From Hyalangium gracile (GTDB lineage: Bacteria; Myxococcota; Myxococcia; Myxococcales; Myxococcaceae), in contig NZ_JAHXBG010000033.1 of NCBI RefSeq assembly GCF_020103725.1, positions 1 to 64,000 on the forward strand: DNA of 64,000 nt, read 5' to 3'. Position numbers and translations under genes: made by a program. The notes below the pieces were generated by a model, which was given only the letters and a program-made list of their open reading frames with translations, did no database searches and was not told where the DNA came from. Positions within the stretch are counted from its first letter, which is position 1. Each line of letters begins with the position of its first letter. Positions 34,361-43,339 of this stretch are shown here, one piece after another.

Positions 34361-35767
34361 TCAGCGCACGGCGAGGGTGCGGCTGCGCCAGTCGGCGGTG
34401 CTCCAGCGCTTGAAGGTGCCCGAGTCATCGGGCCGCTCGGCGGTCTTCTCGGGCAGCAGGGTCTCCCGCTTGAGCACCTGGAAGGAGGACTTGACCTTGC
34501 CCTCCACGAGGGCCTCACGGGCCACCAGCACCCGGGAGCCGTCCGGGGTGAAGCCCGCAAGCTCCACGTAGCCCACACCCGGGTCCATCGTGGCCGGAGA
34601 GAGCGCGTCCAGCAGCCAGCCGTCTCCCTCCTGGTGGAAGACCCACAGCTCCGTCCAGCCTTCCAGGAGCTGCACGGCCACCGTCACCACCGTGCCCTGC
34701 GGCGAGCGGCGGATGGAGCTCGGCCACACCAGCCCGTAGGTGCAGTGGGCGGCCAGCGACGTGCCGGGGGTCTTCGCATCCACCAGGCGCAGGCACGTCT
34801 CCCCCGGCTTGCCCTGCGTCAGCTCGAGGCCGGGGCTGGAGCCCGGCTGCTCGGGGGCGGGCACGGAGGCCCAGCGCGAGGCGGCCACCCGGACGGCGGC
34901 CACGGCGTAGGCGGAGCGGTCCTCTTCCGCCAGCTCGGACTTGAGCACCCGCGCCAGCTCCTCCACGGAGCGCTCGCTGGCCCTGGCGCCTCGCTGCGCC
35001 TCGCCCCGGCGGGCCCACTGGTAGGCCAGCGCCGCGTACACCTCGGCCCGCCGCAGGTGGAGGCGGTTGGCCTGCCAGGCGGGGAGCTGGGCGGTGTCCA
35101 CCTGCTCCAGCACCGCGGCGCGCCACTCGTCCAGGGCCTGGCGCTCCACCTGGAGGAGCGCGGGGTCGATGCACTCCGGCCGCGTCAGCGCGAGCGCCGC
35201 CCGGAGCCGGGCTTCCGGAGAGCCTCCCAGTCCCAGCACCCGGCGGAAGGCCTCGCCGTCGTAGCAGAGGCGCGTGCGGCCCTCCTGCTCGATGGTCAAT
35301 AGCTTCACCCCGTAGCTGGAGGCCACGTCGAGGTGGGCGGCCAGGGCCTCGTCATTGGACTTTCGGGAGGAGGCCCGCTTCGCCAGCCGCTCCGCCAGGG
35401 TGCCCATGGCGTCGAAGAGCTCCGGGCCCACCTGGGAGGAGTTCGCCGCGCGCAGCAGCGCCGCCGTGTAGCCGATTCCCAGCGCCTCCGCGCCCGGTGT
35501 GTCCCGGAGGAAGTCCACCACGGCCTGGAGCTGAGGCACGCTCGTCTCGTCCAGGGGGTAGACGCGGACCTGCTGCTGGCGGATGTAGCCGGGGCGCTCG
35601 CGGCGGTGGTCGTAGACCTGGAGAAAGCCCTGGCGCTCCCCGCGGACTTCGAGCCACTCGCCCTGCCACAGGGTGGCCTGGCGGGGGGCGGCATCTTGGG
35701 GCGAGGCGCGCAGGGGCGCCTGGTCCTGCACCACGAGGGCGACGGTGAGAATCGCGGCGGCGAGCAT
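34361..35767 (-). CDS. secreted protein of unknown function, linked to SPFH gene
   Basis: 468 residues with a short signal-like N-terminus (MLAAAILTVALVVQDQA). An SH3-like start (GEWLEVRGERQGFLQVYDHR, RERPGYIRQQQVRVYPLDE) suggests a cell-wall or protein-binding module. Helical and beta segments follow. No catalytic motif was found. It begins 3 bp after the SPFH gene stop on the same strand, so the two are co-transcribed and may form one envelope complex. Confidence 0.7.
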   Translation of the reverse strand: MLAAAILTVALVVQDQAPLRASPQDAAPRQATLWQGEWLEVRGERQGFLQVYDHRRERPGYIRQQQVRVYPLDETSVPQLQAVVDFLRDTPGAEALGIGYTAALLRAANSSQVGPELFDAMGTLAERLAKRASSRKSNDEALAAHLDVASSYGVKLLTIEQEGRTRLCYDGEAFRRVLGLGGSPEARLRAALALTRPECIDPALLQVERQALDEWRAAVLEQVDTAQLPAWQANRLHLRRAEVYAALAYQWARRGEAQRGARASERSVEELARVLKSELAEEDRSAYAVAAVRVAASRWASVPAPEQPGSSPGLELTQGKPGETCLRLVDAKTPGTSLAAHCTYGLVWPSSIRRSPQGTVVTVAVQLLEGWTELWVFHQEGDGWLLDALSPATMDPGVGYVELAGFTPDGSRVLVAREALVEGKVKSSFQVLKRETLLPEKTAERPDDSGTFKRWSTADWRSRTLAVR

Positions 35768-35770
35768 GGG

Positions 35771-37105
35771 TTACTCCTCCTGTGACTGCGCGTCCTCGGA
35801 GCCGTCGCCGGACTCGGACCCGTACTCGGAGGAGTTCGAGTGCCTGGCCCCGGACCGGTTCGAGCCCATCGTGTTCGCGTGCCGAGGCGACGGCGCGGCC
35901 TGGCCCAGCAGGTTTCCGGCGATGAAGCCACCGGCCTGGGGCGGGGCGATGATGACCTGGATCTTGTCGGACAGCTTGTCCGCCAGGGTCTTCTGGATGA
36001 GGAGGGGGTTCTTGGTGATGAGCTCGGACTCCCGGGCGAGCTGCTCGGAGGAGGCCTTGCCCGTCACCTCCAGGCGGTAGGCATCGGACTCGGCGAGCTT
36101 GCGGCGGGCGTCGGCCTCGCCCTCGGCCTCGATGCGGCGGGCATCCGCCTCGGCGCTGGCCTGGGTGAGGCGGCTGACCTTGGCGGCCTCGGCCTCCAGG
36201 CGGCGCTGTTCGATCTCCTTCTCCTTGAAGGGGAGGATGTGGCGCATGGCCTCGGCCCGGGCCTTGGCGGCGATGATCTCCTCGGCGGCGGAGGCCTCGG
36301 CGGCCTTCTCGCGCCGGACCTTGTCGGCCTCGGCGTGGAGCGCGGTCTCCTTGATCTGCTTCTCCTTGAGCTCCAGGGTGTAGCGCATCTTCTCGGCGCT
36401 CAGCTCCTCGGCGAGCAGGGACTCCACGCCGGTGCGGTACTGCTGGGGCAGGTCCACGTTGCCCAGGGTGACCGAGCGCAGGATGACGCCATCCTTGGCC
36501 AGCATGGGGGTGATCTCGTCGGTGATGGCCTTCTGGATCTCCCGGCGCTGGGTGGCGAAGATCTCCCGGACGGTGTGCTGGGCGAAGTGGCGGCGGAGCA
36601 CCCCGTCGATGACGGGCTCGACGATCTCCTGGCCCACATCCTCGGGCATCGAGGTGGCCAGGGCGGAGATGCGGGCCGGGTCGAGCGCGTAGCGCAGGGT
36701 GACCTCGATGCCGATGGACAGGCCCTCCGCGGACTGGAAGGGGGCTGGGCCGTTGGCGTGGATGCTGCGCTCGGGCCGGTAGACCTGGTCCTTGAGGCTA
36801 TAGAGGTGGAGCCGGTGGACCTGGGGGACGAGCAGGGCCCAGCCCTCGCGCAGCTCGGAGGCGTTGCCGGTGACCAGGTTCATCCGGATGCCGAGCTGGC
36901 CCGGCTCGACCAGGGTGATGGGGGGAGAAGAGGCGACCATGAAGACGGTGCCGGCGAGTGCCAGGCCGGTCGCGATGCGGCGCCCTTTCGGGGTGAAGGC
37001 GAACCACCGGACCCTGCTGACCACCGCGGCCCCGGCCGTGCGGGCCAGGAAGACACTCTGCTTCAAGACTTCGCTCAACTTCTCTTGGATGTTCTGGATG
37101 TTCAT
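35771..37105 (-). CDS. SPFH/band 7 (prohibitin/flotillin-like) protein
   Basis: 444 residues. One membrane segment at about 42-60 (RIATGLALAGTVFMVASS), an SPFH domain (about 65-235; ITLVEPGQLGIRMNLVTGN, VEPVIDGVLRRHF), a long Ala/Glu-rich coiled coil (about 235-370) and a flexible Ser/Gly-rich tail. Such proteins form large ring assemblies in membranes and can scaffold proteases or secretion systems. I chose the ATG at 37105 with GGGAGAG upstream. It heads a two-gene unit with the secreted protein. Confidence 0.88.
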   Translation of the reverse strand: MNIQNIQEKLSEVLKQSVFLARTAGAAVVSRVRWFAFTPKGRRIATGLALAGTVFMVASSPPITLVEPGQLGIRMNLVTGNASELREGWALLVPQVHRLHLYSLKDQVYRPERSIHANGPAPFQSAEGLSIGIEVTLRYALDPARISALATSMPEDVGQEIVEPVIDGVLRRHFAQHTVREIFATQRREIQKAITDEITPMLAKDGVILRSVTLGNVDLPQQYRTGVESLLAEELSAEKMRYTLELKEKQIKETALHAEADKVRREKAAEASAAEEIIAAKARAEAMRHILPFKEKEIEQRRLEAEAAKVSRLTQASAEADARRIEAEGEADARRKLAESDAYRLEVTGKASSEQLARESELITKNPLLIQKTLADKLSDKIQVIIAPPQAGGFIAGNLLGQAAPSPRHANTMGSNRSGARHSNSSEYGSESGDGSEDAQSQEE

Positions 37106-37312
37106 GGCTGCGCTCTCCCTCGCGGGAGAGGCAATGCATGACGGATACCCACCGCGTGGGCGCAGGGCCTCGAAAGTGGTCCGCTCTGTGAGCATGTGCC
37201 GCGTGCGTGAGCCCACGAGAGCGCGTGGCCGCGCGGACTCACGCGGTGTGGCTCCAGCGGCGCAGCGTCGCGAGCGGGTGCGTCCGGCGGCACACAGGAC
37301 GCGAAGCGCGGT

Positions 37313-37361
37313 GAGGGGGTTCTGCTATAGCCTGTGCCTGCCACCGGAGGGGCTGCGCGTG
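37313..37361 (+). repeat. leader of duplicated module, copy 1
   Basis: GAGGGGGTTCTGCTATAGCC through GGAGGGGCTGCGCGTG. Copy 2 at 38388-38434 is nearly identical, lacking TA in the middle and with one C/T change. It includes the ribosome site GGAGG and the GTG used as the start in copy 2, so the duplication carried its own 5' signals. Confidence 0.8.
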
Positions 37362-37372
37362 TCGACCAGGCC

Positions 37373-37486
37373 ATGCACATGGACCTGATGGAACGGCTGA
37401 AGGATGGCCGGTGCAGCAAACAGCAGCGCGAGCTCTACTGCGCCGAGGGTGAGGACCTCGAGGAGTGCCTCGAAAAATGCGGGTGA
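37373..37486 (+). pseudogene. truncated copy of the small Cys-rich lipoprotein of the duplicated module
   Basis: 37 codons remain (MHMDLMERLKDGRCSKQQRE, then LYCAEGEDLEECLEKCG). They align with the C-terminal half of the lipoprotein at 38432-38647 (shared CS...YC...C...CG spacing). From the GTG after GGAGG the frame runs into TGA after nine codons. Compared with copy 2, 88 bp are missing, which removes the signal peptide and lipobox and shifts the frame. Whether the ATG at 37373 is still used is unknown. It overlaps the next gene by the same 10 bp (ATGCGGGTGA) as copy 2. Confidence 0.65.
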
Positions 37487-38376
37487 ACTGGCGCACGCTG
37501 CTCGCCATCCTGGGTGGGCTGCTTCTGACAGTTCCTCTCGTGGCTATCCTCTGGAGGGCGTGGGTCCCTGGCCCACCCGTCCACTCCCCAGGAGGAAGGC
37601 CCGTCAGCCCGGTGCTCTCGGCCGAAGAGCGCCTGCGCCTCCAGACCTACCACCGGGAGTGCCTCCACCCAGAAGACTGTGAGCCCCCGCTGGGCTGTCT
37701 CTTCGACTCCCGCGCGGGGTGGTTCTACTGCGCCGACAGCACGTGCGAGACGGATGCGCAGTGCCCCGCCGGCTTCGCCTGCCATCCGCTACCCACCCGG
37801 GAACAAGGCCCGTTGGTGCGCCACTGCATCCCTCCAGGCCTGCGAAAGGAAGGAGAGAGCTGCGTGTCCATCCCCAGCCATCCCGCCAGCGCCTGCGAGG
37901 CAGGGCTGCTGTGCGCCGACGGCTGGTGTGGCCGCCCGTGCCACAGGGAGGATCCGCAGAGCTGCCCGGTAGGCTTCTTCTGCGCGGACACCATCCCAGG
38001 CCCAGCGTGCCGCCCGACCTGCGACGGGCGAGCCTGTCCTGAAGGGCAGCAATGCATCCACGACCTGGGCGGTGCCTCGGCCTGCGCGGTGGTCTACGGG
38101 CAGAACTGCGAGCAGACCCCCTGCGCCACGGGGCAGAACTGCATGGCCGTCTTCGCCACCCGCCGGGTGGGACACGTCTGGATGGAGTGCTTCCCTCAGT
38201 GCGACAAGGGGCTCCCCCCATGTCCCGAGGGCGCAGTGTGTGAAGGGCGCGTGTGCCGCAAGGCCTGTGAGCCCGAGGGCCCCAACACCTGTGAGCCGGG
38301 CTTCACCTGCCAGCGCCGCATCCCACAGCAGCCCTGGATGTGTCAGCCCGACATGGAGCCTCCTGAGTCCCCCTGA
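37477..38376 (+). CDS. Cys-rich membrane-anchored protein, module copy 1
   Basis: 299 residues. An N-terminal membrane anchor (TLLAILGGLLLTVPLVAIL, about 5-25) is followed by an extracytoplasmic part with some 30 Cys in disulfide-type repeats, such as CHPEDCEPPLGCLFDSRAG-like, STCETDAQCPAGFACHPL and PVGFFCADTIPGPACRPTC. The repeat style resembles Cys-rich surface or receptor-like proteins of myxobacteria, but no named family is recognised. It overlaps the small ORF upstream by 10 bp. The product at 38638 is a shorter paralogue. Possible roles are surface adhesion or recognition. Confidence 0.78.
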   Translation: MRVNWRTLLAILGGLLLTVPLVAILWRAWVPGPPVHSPGGRPVSPVLSAEERLRLQTYHRECLHPEDCEPPLGCLFDSRAGWFYCADSTCETDAQCPAGFACHPLPTREQGPLVRHCIPPGLRKEGESCVSIPSHPASACEAGLLCADGWCGRPCHREDPQSCPVGFFCADTIPGPACRPTCDGRACPEGQQCIHDLGGASACAVVYGQNCEQTPCATGQNCMAVFATRRVGHVWMECFPQCDKGLPPCPEGAVCEGRVCRKACEPEGPNTCEPGFTCQRRIPQQPWMCQPDMEPPESP

Positions 38377-38387
38377 CCGGGTTCGGC

Positions 38388-38434
38388 GAGGGGGTTCTGC
38401 TAGCCTGTGCCTGTCACCGGAGGGGCTGCGCGTG
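38388..38434 (+). repeat. leader of duplicated module, copy 2
   Basis: Near-identical to 37313-37361, 2 bp shorter. It contains GGAGG 8 nt before the GTG start of the small lipoprotein. The distance between copies is about 1.07 kb, the length of the duplicated unit. Confidence 0.8.
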
Positions 38435-38647
38435 CGCTGGAAGATGGCTGGGCTGTGTGCGCTCTCACTCGTGGGGGCACTGGGGTGCCCTCACTCCTTT
38501 GGAAGGGGCGGCACCATCGACACAGCCGTCCATCGAGACGTACGGGAGAACCTCGATGAGGATGGGGAGGGCTGCTCAGCCGAAGAGTACGAGAAGTATT
38601 GCGTCCCAGACCCCAACACCGAGCAGTGCCGTAGAATATGCGGGTGA
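38432..38647 (+). CDS. small Cys-rich lipoprotein, module copy 2
   Basis: 71 residues from a GTG preceded by GGAGG. Signal MRWKMAGLCALSLVGALG with lipobox ALGC, then an acidic segment and a Cys-rich end (DGEGCSAEEYEKYCVPDPNT, EQCRRICG). It overlaps the next gene by 10 bp, so the two products are coupled. The equivalent gene in copy 1 has lost its signal sequence. Confidence 0.7.
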   Translation: MRWKMAGLCALSLVGALGCPHSFGRGGTIDTAVHRDVRENLDEDGEGCSAEEYEKYCVPDPNTEQCRRICG

Positions 38648-39201
38648 ACTGGCGAGCCGTTGCGGGAATCACGGCTGGGCTCCTTATTCCGATTCCCCTC
38701 CTGTACGTGCTCATGAACACGGGGCCTCGAGAGCCCCTCGTCCAGGTCCCCGAGGGTGTGCAGGTCAGCCCCATGCTTTCCCCTGAAGCGCGGGGCCGTC
38801 TGGGGACCTACGAGCGTGATTGCCGGCAGAGCACGGACTGTGAGCCTCCCTTGGGCTGTCTCGCGGATCCTCGCGTGAGGAAGAGCTACTGCACGGACAG
38901 CCTCTGCGTCACGGACACCCAGTGTCCCGAGGGCTTCGCGTGCTCCCCCTTGCGCGCGGCACCAGGGAGTCCCGCGATCCGGTATTGCATCCCTCAAGGC
39001 ATGCGCAGAGAGGGAGAGCGCTGCATCAGCATTCCTTCCAACCTGGAATCCGCATGCGAGGCCGGATTGCTATGCGGCAATGGCTCATGCAGCCGGCCCT
39101 GTCAGAAGAGTGCTCCCTCGACCTGCCTGGAGGGTTTCTTCTGCGCGGACACCATCCCCGGACCCACCTGCCAACCGGCCGCCTCTCAAGGCTCGCCCTG
39201 A
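38638..39201 (+). CDS. Cys-rich membrane-anchored protein, module copy 2 (short)
   Basis: 187 residues, paralogous to the protein at 37477. Same start (MRVNWRAVAGITAGLLIPIP), same anchor and the same first Cys repeats (TDCEPPLGCLADPRVRKSYC, SLCVTDTQCPEGFAC, EGFFCADTIPGPTCQP). It stops where the longer copy continues with about 110 more residues, so this copy is truncated at the C-terminus or the other was extended. Its stop lies 6 bp from the end of the convergent kinase gene. Confidence 0.75.
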   Translation: MRVNWRAVAGITAGLLIPIPLLYVLMNTGPREPLVQVPEGVQVSPMLSPEARGRLGTYERDCRQSTDCEPPLGCLADPRVRKSYCTDSLCVTDTQCPEGFACSPLRAAPGSPAIRYCIPQGMRREGERCISIPSNLESACEAGLLCGNGSCSRPCQKSAPSTCLEGFFCADTIPGPTCQPAASQGSP

Positions 39202-39207
39202 CCGGGT

Positions 39208-42200
39208 TCAGCCCTCGTTCTGCCCGCCGTTCGAGCCCTGCGAGGCGGCCGCCCGCACCACCGTCTCCGCGTTGAAGTCCTCCGGGCTGCTGACCCGGTG
39301 GCTGGAGGATGACAGGCGCGAGCTGGCCTTCTTCCAGTACTGCCTCGGCGGCAGCGGCTCCACCTGCGGCCCCGGAACGATCCGCGGCCAGAAGTCACAC
39401 TCGGCGAGCCCCAGCTTCTTCACCAGCACCTGTCGCGCCTCATAGTGCCGGGCCGCCCCCGCCACGTCCCCCCGCTCCTCCAGCGCCTCCGCGTACCGCT
39501 GCAGCGTGGGAATCTGGTTGCTCAGGTTCTCCACCGCCCGCAGCCGCTTCAGCGCCTCGTCCGCCAAGGCCTTCACCTGCTCCACCGCCCCACCCGCCAG
39601 GGCCTGCAGGTGCGCCAGGCCAATCAGGCACAGCGGCGCCGCCTGCTCGTCCATCGCCCCCGCGTTGGCCAGCTCCAGGCCCTTCTCATAGGCCGTCCTC
39701 GCCTCGACCTGGCGGCCGGCCACGAACTCCACATCCCCCAGGAACGCGTACGCCAGGGACATGCCATACGAGGTGCCCTGCTGCTTCGCCAGCCCCAGCG
39801 CGTGCGTCAGCAGGTGCCGCGCCCGATCCAGCCGGCCAATGTGGAACTGGTGCCGGCCCGCATAGAAGGTACCCATGCACAGGTACAGCCCGGTAATCCC
39901 GTAGGCCTCGCTGAACGCGAGCAGCTCCGCGCTGCGCTGCACCCCTTCGTCCCAGCGGAACTCCGCCTCCGCGATGACCGAGTAATAGAAGGTGGAGGCC
40001 GCCATCCGCACCGGGTTGCCCAGCCGCAGGGCGATGCGCGCCGCCGAGGACGCGTACTCCCGGGCCTTCTTGAACTCGCCGCAGTACGCCAGCGACAGCG
40101 CCAGGATGCCCTCCGAGTGCGTCTGCTCCACGTACTCGCCGGCCTCCGCCGACTGCGCCGCCGCCTCGGTGAGCATGGACACCGAAGGCCCGAACCGCCC
40201 CGAGCCCGACAGCGCACGCCCCATGATGCTCAAGGGGGCATAGAGGTAGGAGCGCAGGTGCGGCTCCGCCGCCGCCTCCAGGCACCTCTCGCTGTACTCC
40301 AGCGCCCGGGGGAAGTTGCCCTGCGCGTAGTACGCCCGCGCCCACGAGCTGTTGAGCGCCAGCCGCTGCTCCGGGGTGGGCTTCTCCAGCATCGCCTGCC
40401 CCAGCTCCAGGTACCGCAGCATCTCCGCCGCGCTCCCCAGCAGACAGCCGATGCGCACCAGCCCATGCAGCGACTGCACCAGCAAGTCATCCCGCTCCGC
40501 GGAGACGGGCTGGGAGCTGGCCACCGTGAACGCCTTGCGCAGGTGCTGCCCGGCCCCGATGGGGTCCAGCAGCCGGTCCGCCTCGAGCCCCGCCTCCAGG
40601 TACGCGCTGGCCGACCGCAGCGGCTGGCCCGCCTTCTCCCAGTGGTAGCCCAGCGTCCCCGGAGGCGCCGCCCGCTGCCGCAGCCGCTCGCCGATGCGCC
40701 GGTGGATGTCCGCCACGTTCTCCAGCTTGCCGTCCGCCGCCAGCCGCTCGCGCAGCGTGTCATGCACGAAGGTGCACCGGTCTCCCGACACGACACACAG
40801 CCGCTGGTCCTCCGCCGCGGTGATGGCCGCGCGCACCTCGAGCGGCGAGAACAGCCCCAGCGCCTCCAGGTCCGACAGCCGGAACCGCCGGTCGAAGAGC
40901 GCCGCCACCCGGAGCACCTTCAGCACCTCCTCGTCCAGCCGATCCAGCACGCGCCCCACCACCGTGGAGACGGAGTCCGGAGGCCGGTACTCGCCGCGCA
41001 GCCGGTCCGACAGGCGGATGCGCCCGTCCTGCTCCCGCGACAGGTACCCGCTCGCCTGCAGGTCCCGGATGATCTGCGCCGTCACGAGCGGGTTGCCGCT
41101 GGCCAGGAATGGCACCGACTGCACCAGCGCCTTCACCACCGCCGGACTGGCCCCGCCCGCCAGCGTCGCCAGCAGGTGGTCGTTCTCCTCGGGGCCCAGC
41201 GCGTCCAGCGTCATCATCTCCAGCTCGCCCGCGCGAGCCAGCCGGGGCGGAGGGCGGGTGGTGCACAGCAGCAGCACCCCCGGCGGCGGCGAGGCCGTGA
41301 GCTTCGAGAGCACCGCCAGCGTGCCGTCATCCGCCCAGTGGACGTCCTCCAGCACCAGCACCAGCGGCCGCGCCGAGCCCAGGGCGGTGAGCAGGTGCAT
41401 CAGCGCCTTGCCCACGCGCTCGGCGCCCAGGCCCTGGACGATGACGCCCTCGTTCTCGCGCTCGGAGCTCTCGGGCAGCAGCCGGCTCAGCTCCGGCACC
41501 AGCCGCCGCAGCTCCTGGGCATCTCCCGCCAGCGCCTGCCCCGCCACGTACCGCACGCGGTGCCCGGGCTCGCTGCGGATGCCCATCAGCAGCTCCACCA
41601 TCTGCCCCAGCGCCTCGCGCAGCGGGGAGTACGGCACCAGCTCGCCCAGCTGCCGGCACCGCCCGTACCCCACCAGCACCCGAGCGCTCACCTCCTGCGA
41701 CAGCAGCACCTCGGAGATGAGGCGGCTCTTGCCCATGCCCGCCTCGCCCACCAGCATGAGCGCGCGGCCCTGGCGGTCCACCACCGCGTCCACCGCCTCG
41801 CGCAGCAGCGCCACCTCCCGCGCGCGCCCCACGAAGGGCACGTCGTCCGACACCATCTCCGGAGGCAGCGCGGGCATCCCCTCGCCCGTGTTGCCGTGCA
41901 GCAGGTCGAAATAGAGCCCCTTGAGCCGCGCGGCCAGCCGGCTCGCCCCGCCGAAGCGCTGCGTCACGTCCGGCTCGAGCAGCGAGCGCACCAGCGCCGC
42001 CACCGGCGCGGGCACCAGCGGCGCCGCCTGCTCCAGCGGCGTCATCTTCCCCGCCCGCTTGAGCGAGCCCAGCGCCGCGTACGAGGCGTTGCTCGGGTAC
42101 GGCAGGATGCACGAGAGCATCTCGTACAAGAGCGTCCCCAGCGCGTAGAGGTCCGCCTTCTCCGTGAAGCGATCACCCGAGCCGAAGAATCCCTCGGGGG

Positions 42201-42789
42201 CCATGTAGGCGAGCGTGCCGGCCATGGGCCCGCCCTCGTGCGTGCGGAAGCCGCTGGACAGCCGCGCCAGGCCGAAGTCCAGCACCTTCACCTTCGGCTC
42301 CACCGGGTCCACGATGATGATGTTGGCCGGCTTCAGGTCCAGGTGGAGCACCTTGGACTCGTGGCAGTACGCCAGCGCCTCGGCGATGCGGCGCGTCAAC
42401 TGCAGCGCCTCGAGCACTTCCAGCGGCCCCTTCTCCTGGAGGTAGTGGCCCAGCACCGCGCCGTGCACCATCTCCATCACCAGGTACAGGCGCCCATCCT
42501 CCATGAAGCCGTAGCCCAGCACCTCCACCAGCGAGGGGTGCCGCAGCCGCGCCAGCGCCTCGATCTCGTTCTGCTGCCAGACGAGCTGCTGCGCGGTGAT
42601 GGACTTCGCCGAGTGCTTGCTGACCTTGATGGCGACCTGCCGCTGCTCCGGGTCCCTTGCCCGGTACACCACCCCGAAGCCGCCGGAGCTCAGCATGTCC
42701 TCGATGACGTACGTCCCCACCTGTGTCCCCGGCTCGAGCGCCCCGGAGACACCCTTCACGTCGGCTCTATCCGGCGGAGGAGGTGCCAT
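39208..42789 (-). CDS. Ser/Thr protein kinase - AAA/NTPase - TPR regulator
   Basis: 1193 residues. An Hanks-type kinase domain (about 20-290) has the glycine loop SSGGFGVVYRA, VAIKVSK, catalytic loop VLHLDLKPANI (Leu for the Arg of HRD, so a non-RD kinase) and DFGLARL. A STAND/AAA ATPase follows (Walker A GEAGMGKS, Walker B VLVLEDVHWAD), then a long helical TPR-rich C-part. Such proteins combine kinase signalling with ATP-driven assembly. The start at 42789 removes an unlikely 81-residue extension. It is divergent from the ACP operon, which it might control. Confidence 0.93.
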   Translation of the reverse strand: MAPPPPDRADVKGVSGALEPGTQVGTYVIEDMLSSGGFGVVYRARDPEQRQVAIKVSKHSAKSITAQQLVWQQNEIEALARLRHPSLVEVLGYGFMEDGRLYLVMEMVHGAVLGHYLQEKGPLEVLEALQLTRRIAEALAYCHESKVLHLDLKPANIIIVDPVEPKVKVLDFGLARLSSGFRTHEGGPMAGTLAYMAPEGFFGSGDRFTEKADLYALGTLLYEMLSCILPYPSNASYAALGSLKRAGKMTPLEQAAPLVPAPVAALVRSLLEPDVTQRFGGASRLAARLKGLYFDLLHGNTGEGMPALPPEMVSDDVPFVGRAREVALLREAVDAVVDRQGRALMLVGEAGMGKSRLISEVLLSQEVSARVLVGYGRCRQLGELVPYSPLREALGQMVELLMGIRSEPGHRVRYVAGQALAGDAQELRRLVPELSRLLPESSERENEGVIVQGLGAERVGKALMHLLTALGSARPLVLVLEDVHWADDGTLAVLSKLTASPPPGVLLLCTTRPPPRLARAGELEMMTLDALGPEENDHLLATLAGGASPAVVKALVQSVPFLASGNPLVTAQIIRDLQASGYLSREQDGRIRLSDRLRGEYRPPDSVSTVVGRVLDRLDEEVLKVLRVAALFDRRFRLSDLEALGLFSPLEVRAAITAAEDQRLCVVSGDRCTFVHDTLRERLAADGKLENVADIHRRIGERLRQRAAPPGTLGYHWEKAGQPLRSASAYLEAGLEADRLLDPIGAGQHLRKAFTVASSQPVSAERDDLLVQSLHGLVRIGCLLGSAAEMLRYLELGQAMLEKPTPEQRLALNSSWARAYYAQGNFPRALEYSERCLEAAAEPHLRSYLYAPLSIMGRALSGSGRFGPSVSMLTEAAAQSAEAGEYVEQTHSEGILALSLAYCGEFKKAREYASSAARIALRLGNPVRMAASTFYYSVIAEAEFRWDEGVQRSAELLAFSEAYGITGLYLCMGTFYAGRHQFHIGRLDRARHLLTHALGLAKQQGTSYGMSLAYAFLGDVEFVAGRQVEARTAYEKGLELANAGAMDEQAAPLCLIGLAHLQALAGGAVEQVKALADEALKRLRAVENLSNQIPTLQRYAEALEERGDVAGAARHYEARQVLVKKLGLAECDFWPRIVPGPQVEPLPPRQYWKKASSRLSSSSHRVSSPEDFNAETVVRAAASQGSNGGQNEG

Positions 42790-43051
42790 CGTCCTGGAAA
42801 ACTCCAAGCATGCCAGCTTGGGGCGGGTGAAGCGAATCGGCAGAGGCTTACCCAACAGAAAGGCGGGGTTCCAGTGACTCAACCCGCCACATCCCACGCG
42901 GCACGCACGAGGTGCCCCTCTCCCGTTGCGAGACTCCACCGGGCGACCTAACGTCCGGAAATTCCATCGGTGCGGCTCCTCGGAGGCAGGCAGCTGCACG
43001 GCACGCGGCCTGCTCGGCCCGGAGCCCGGCACCTCAACCTAGGAGAGCCCC

Positions 43052-43339
43052 GTGGCAGACCATGTGCCGCTCGAGGAGATCGGCCGGGAAGTGCGCAACA
43101 TCATCGCCAGCGCGCTGAAGCGTCCGCTGGAGCAGGTGCCCCTCACCGCCAGCCTGGAGGGCGGGCTGGGCATCGACTCCATGGCGATGATCGAGATCAA
43201 CATCGCCCTGGAGGAGCGCTTCCGCTTCGTGATGCCGGACATGGCCTCGCCGGCGGAGGCCAACCTCAAGACGGTGGAGGACCTGGCGCGCTTCGTGGCG
43301 GCGCAGCTCGCCCAGCAGAAGAAGGGGAGGCCCGTATGA
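43052..43339 (+). CDS. acyl carrier protein
   Basis: 95 residues. The phosphopantetheine site is Ser43 in GIDSM and the helical frame is typical of ACPs (IGREVRNIIASALKR, AMIEINIALEERF). It starts with GTG after AGGAGA. It is a dedicated carrier: its stop overlaps the methyltransferase start by 4 bp, and an acyl-AMP ligase follows, so a fatty acid is probably loaded on it and then modified. Confidence 0.92.
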   Translation: MADHVPLEEIGREVRNIIASALKRPLEQVPLTASLEGGLGIDSMAMIEINIALEERFRFVMPDMASPAEANLKTVEDLARFVAAQLAQQKKGRPV

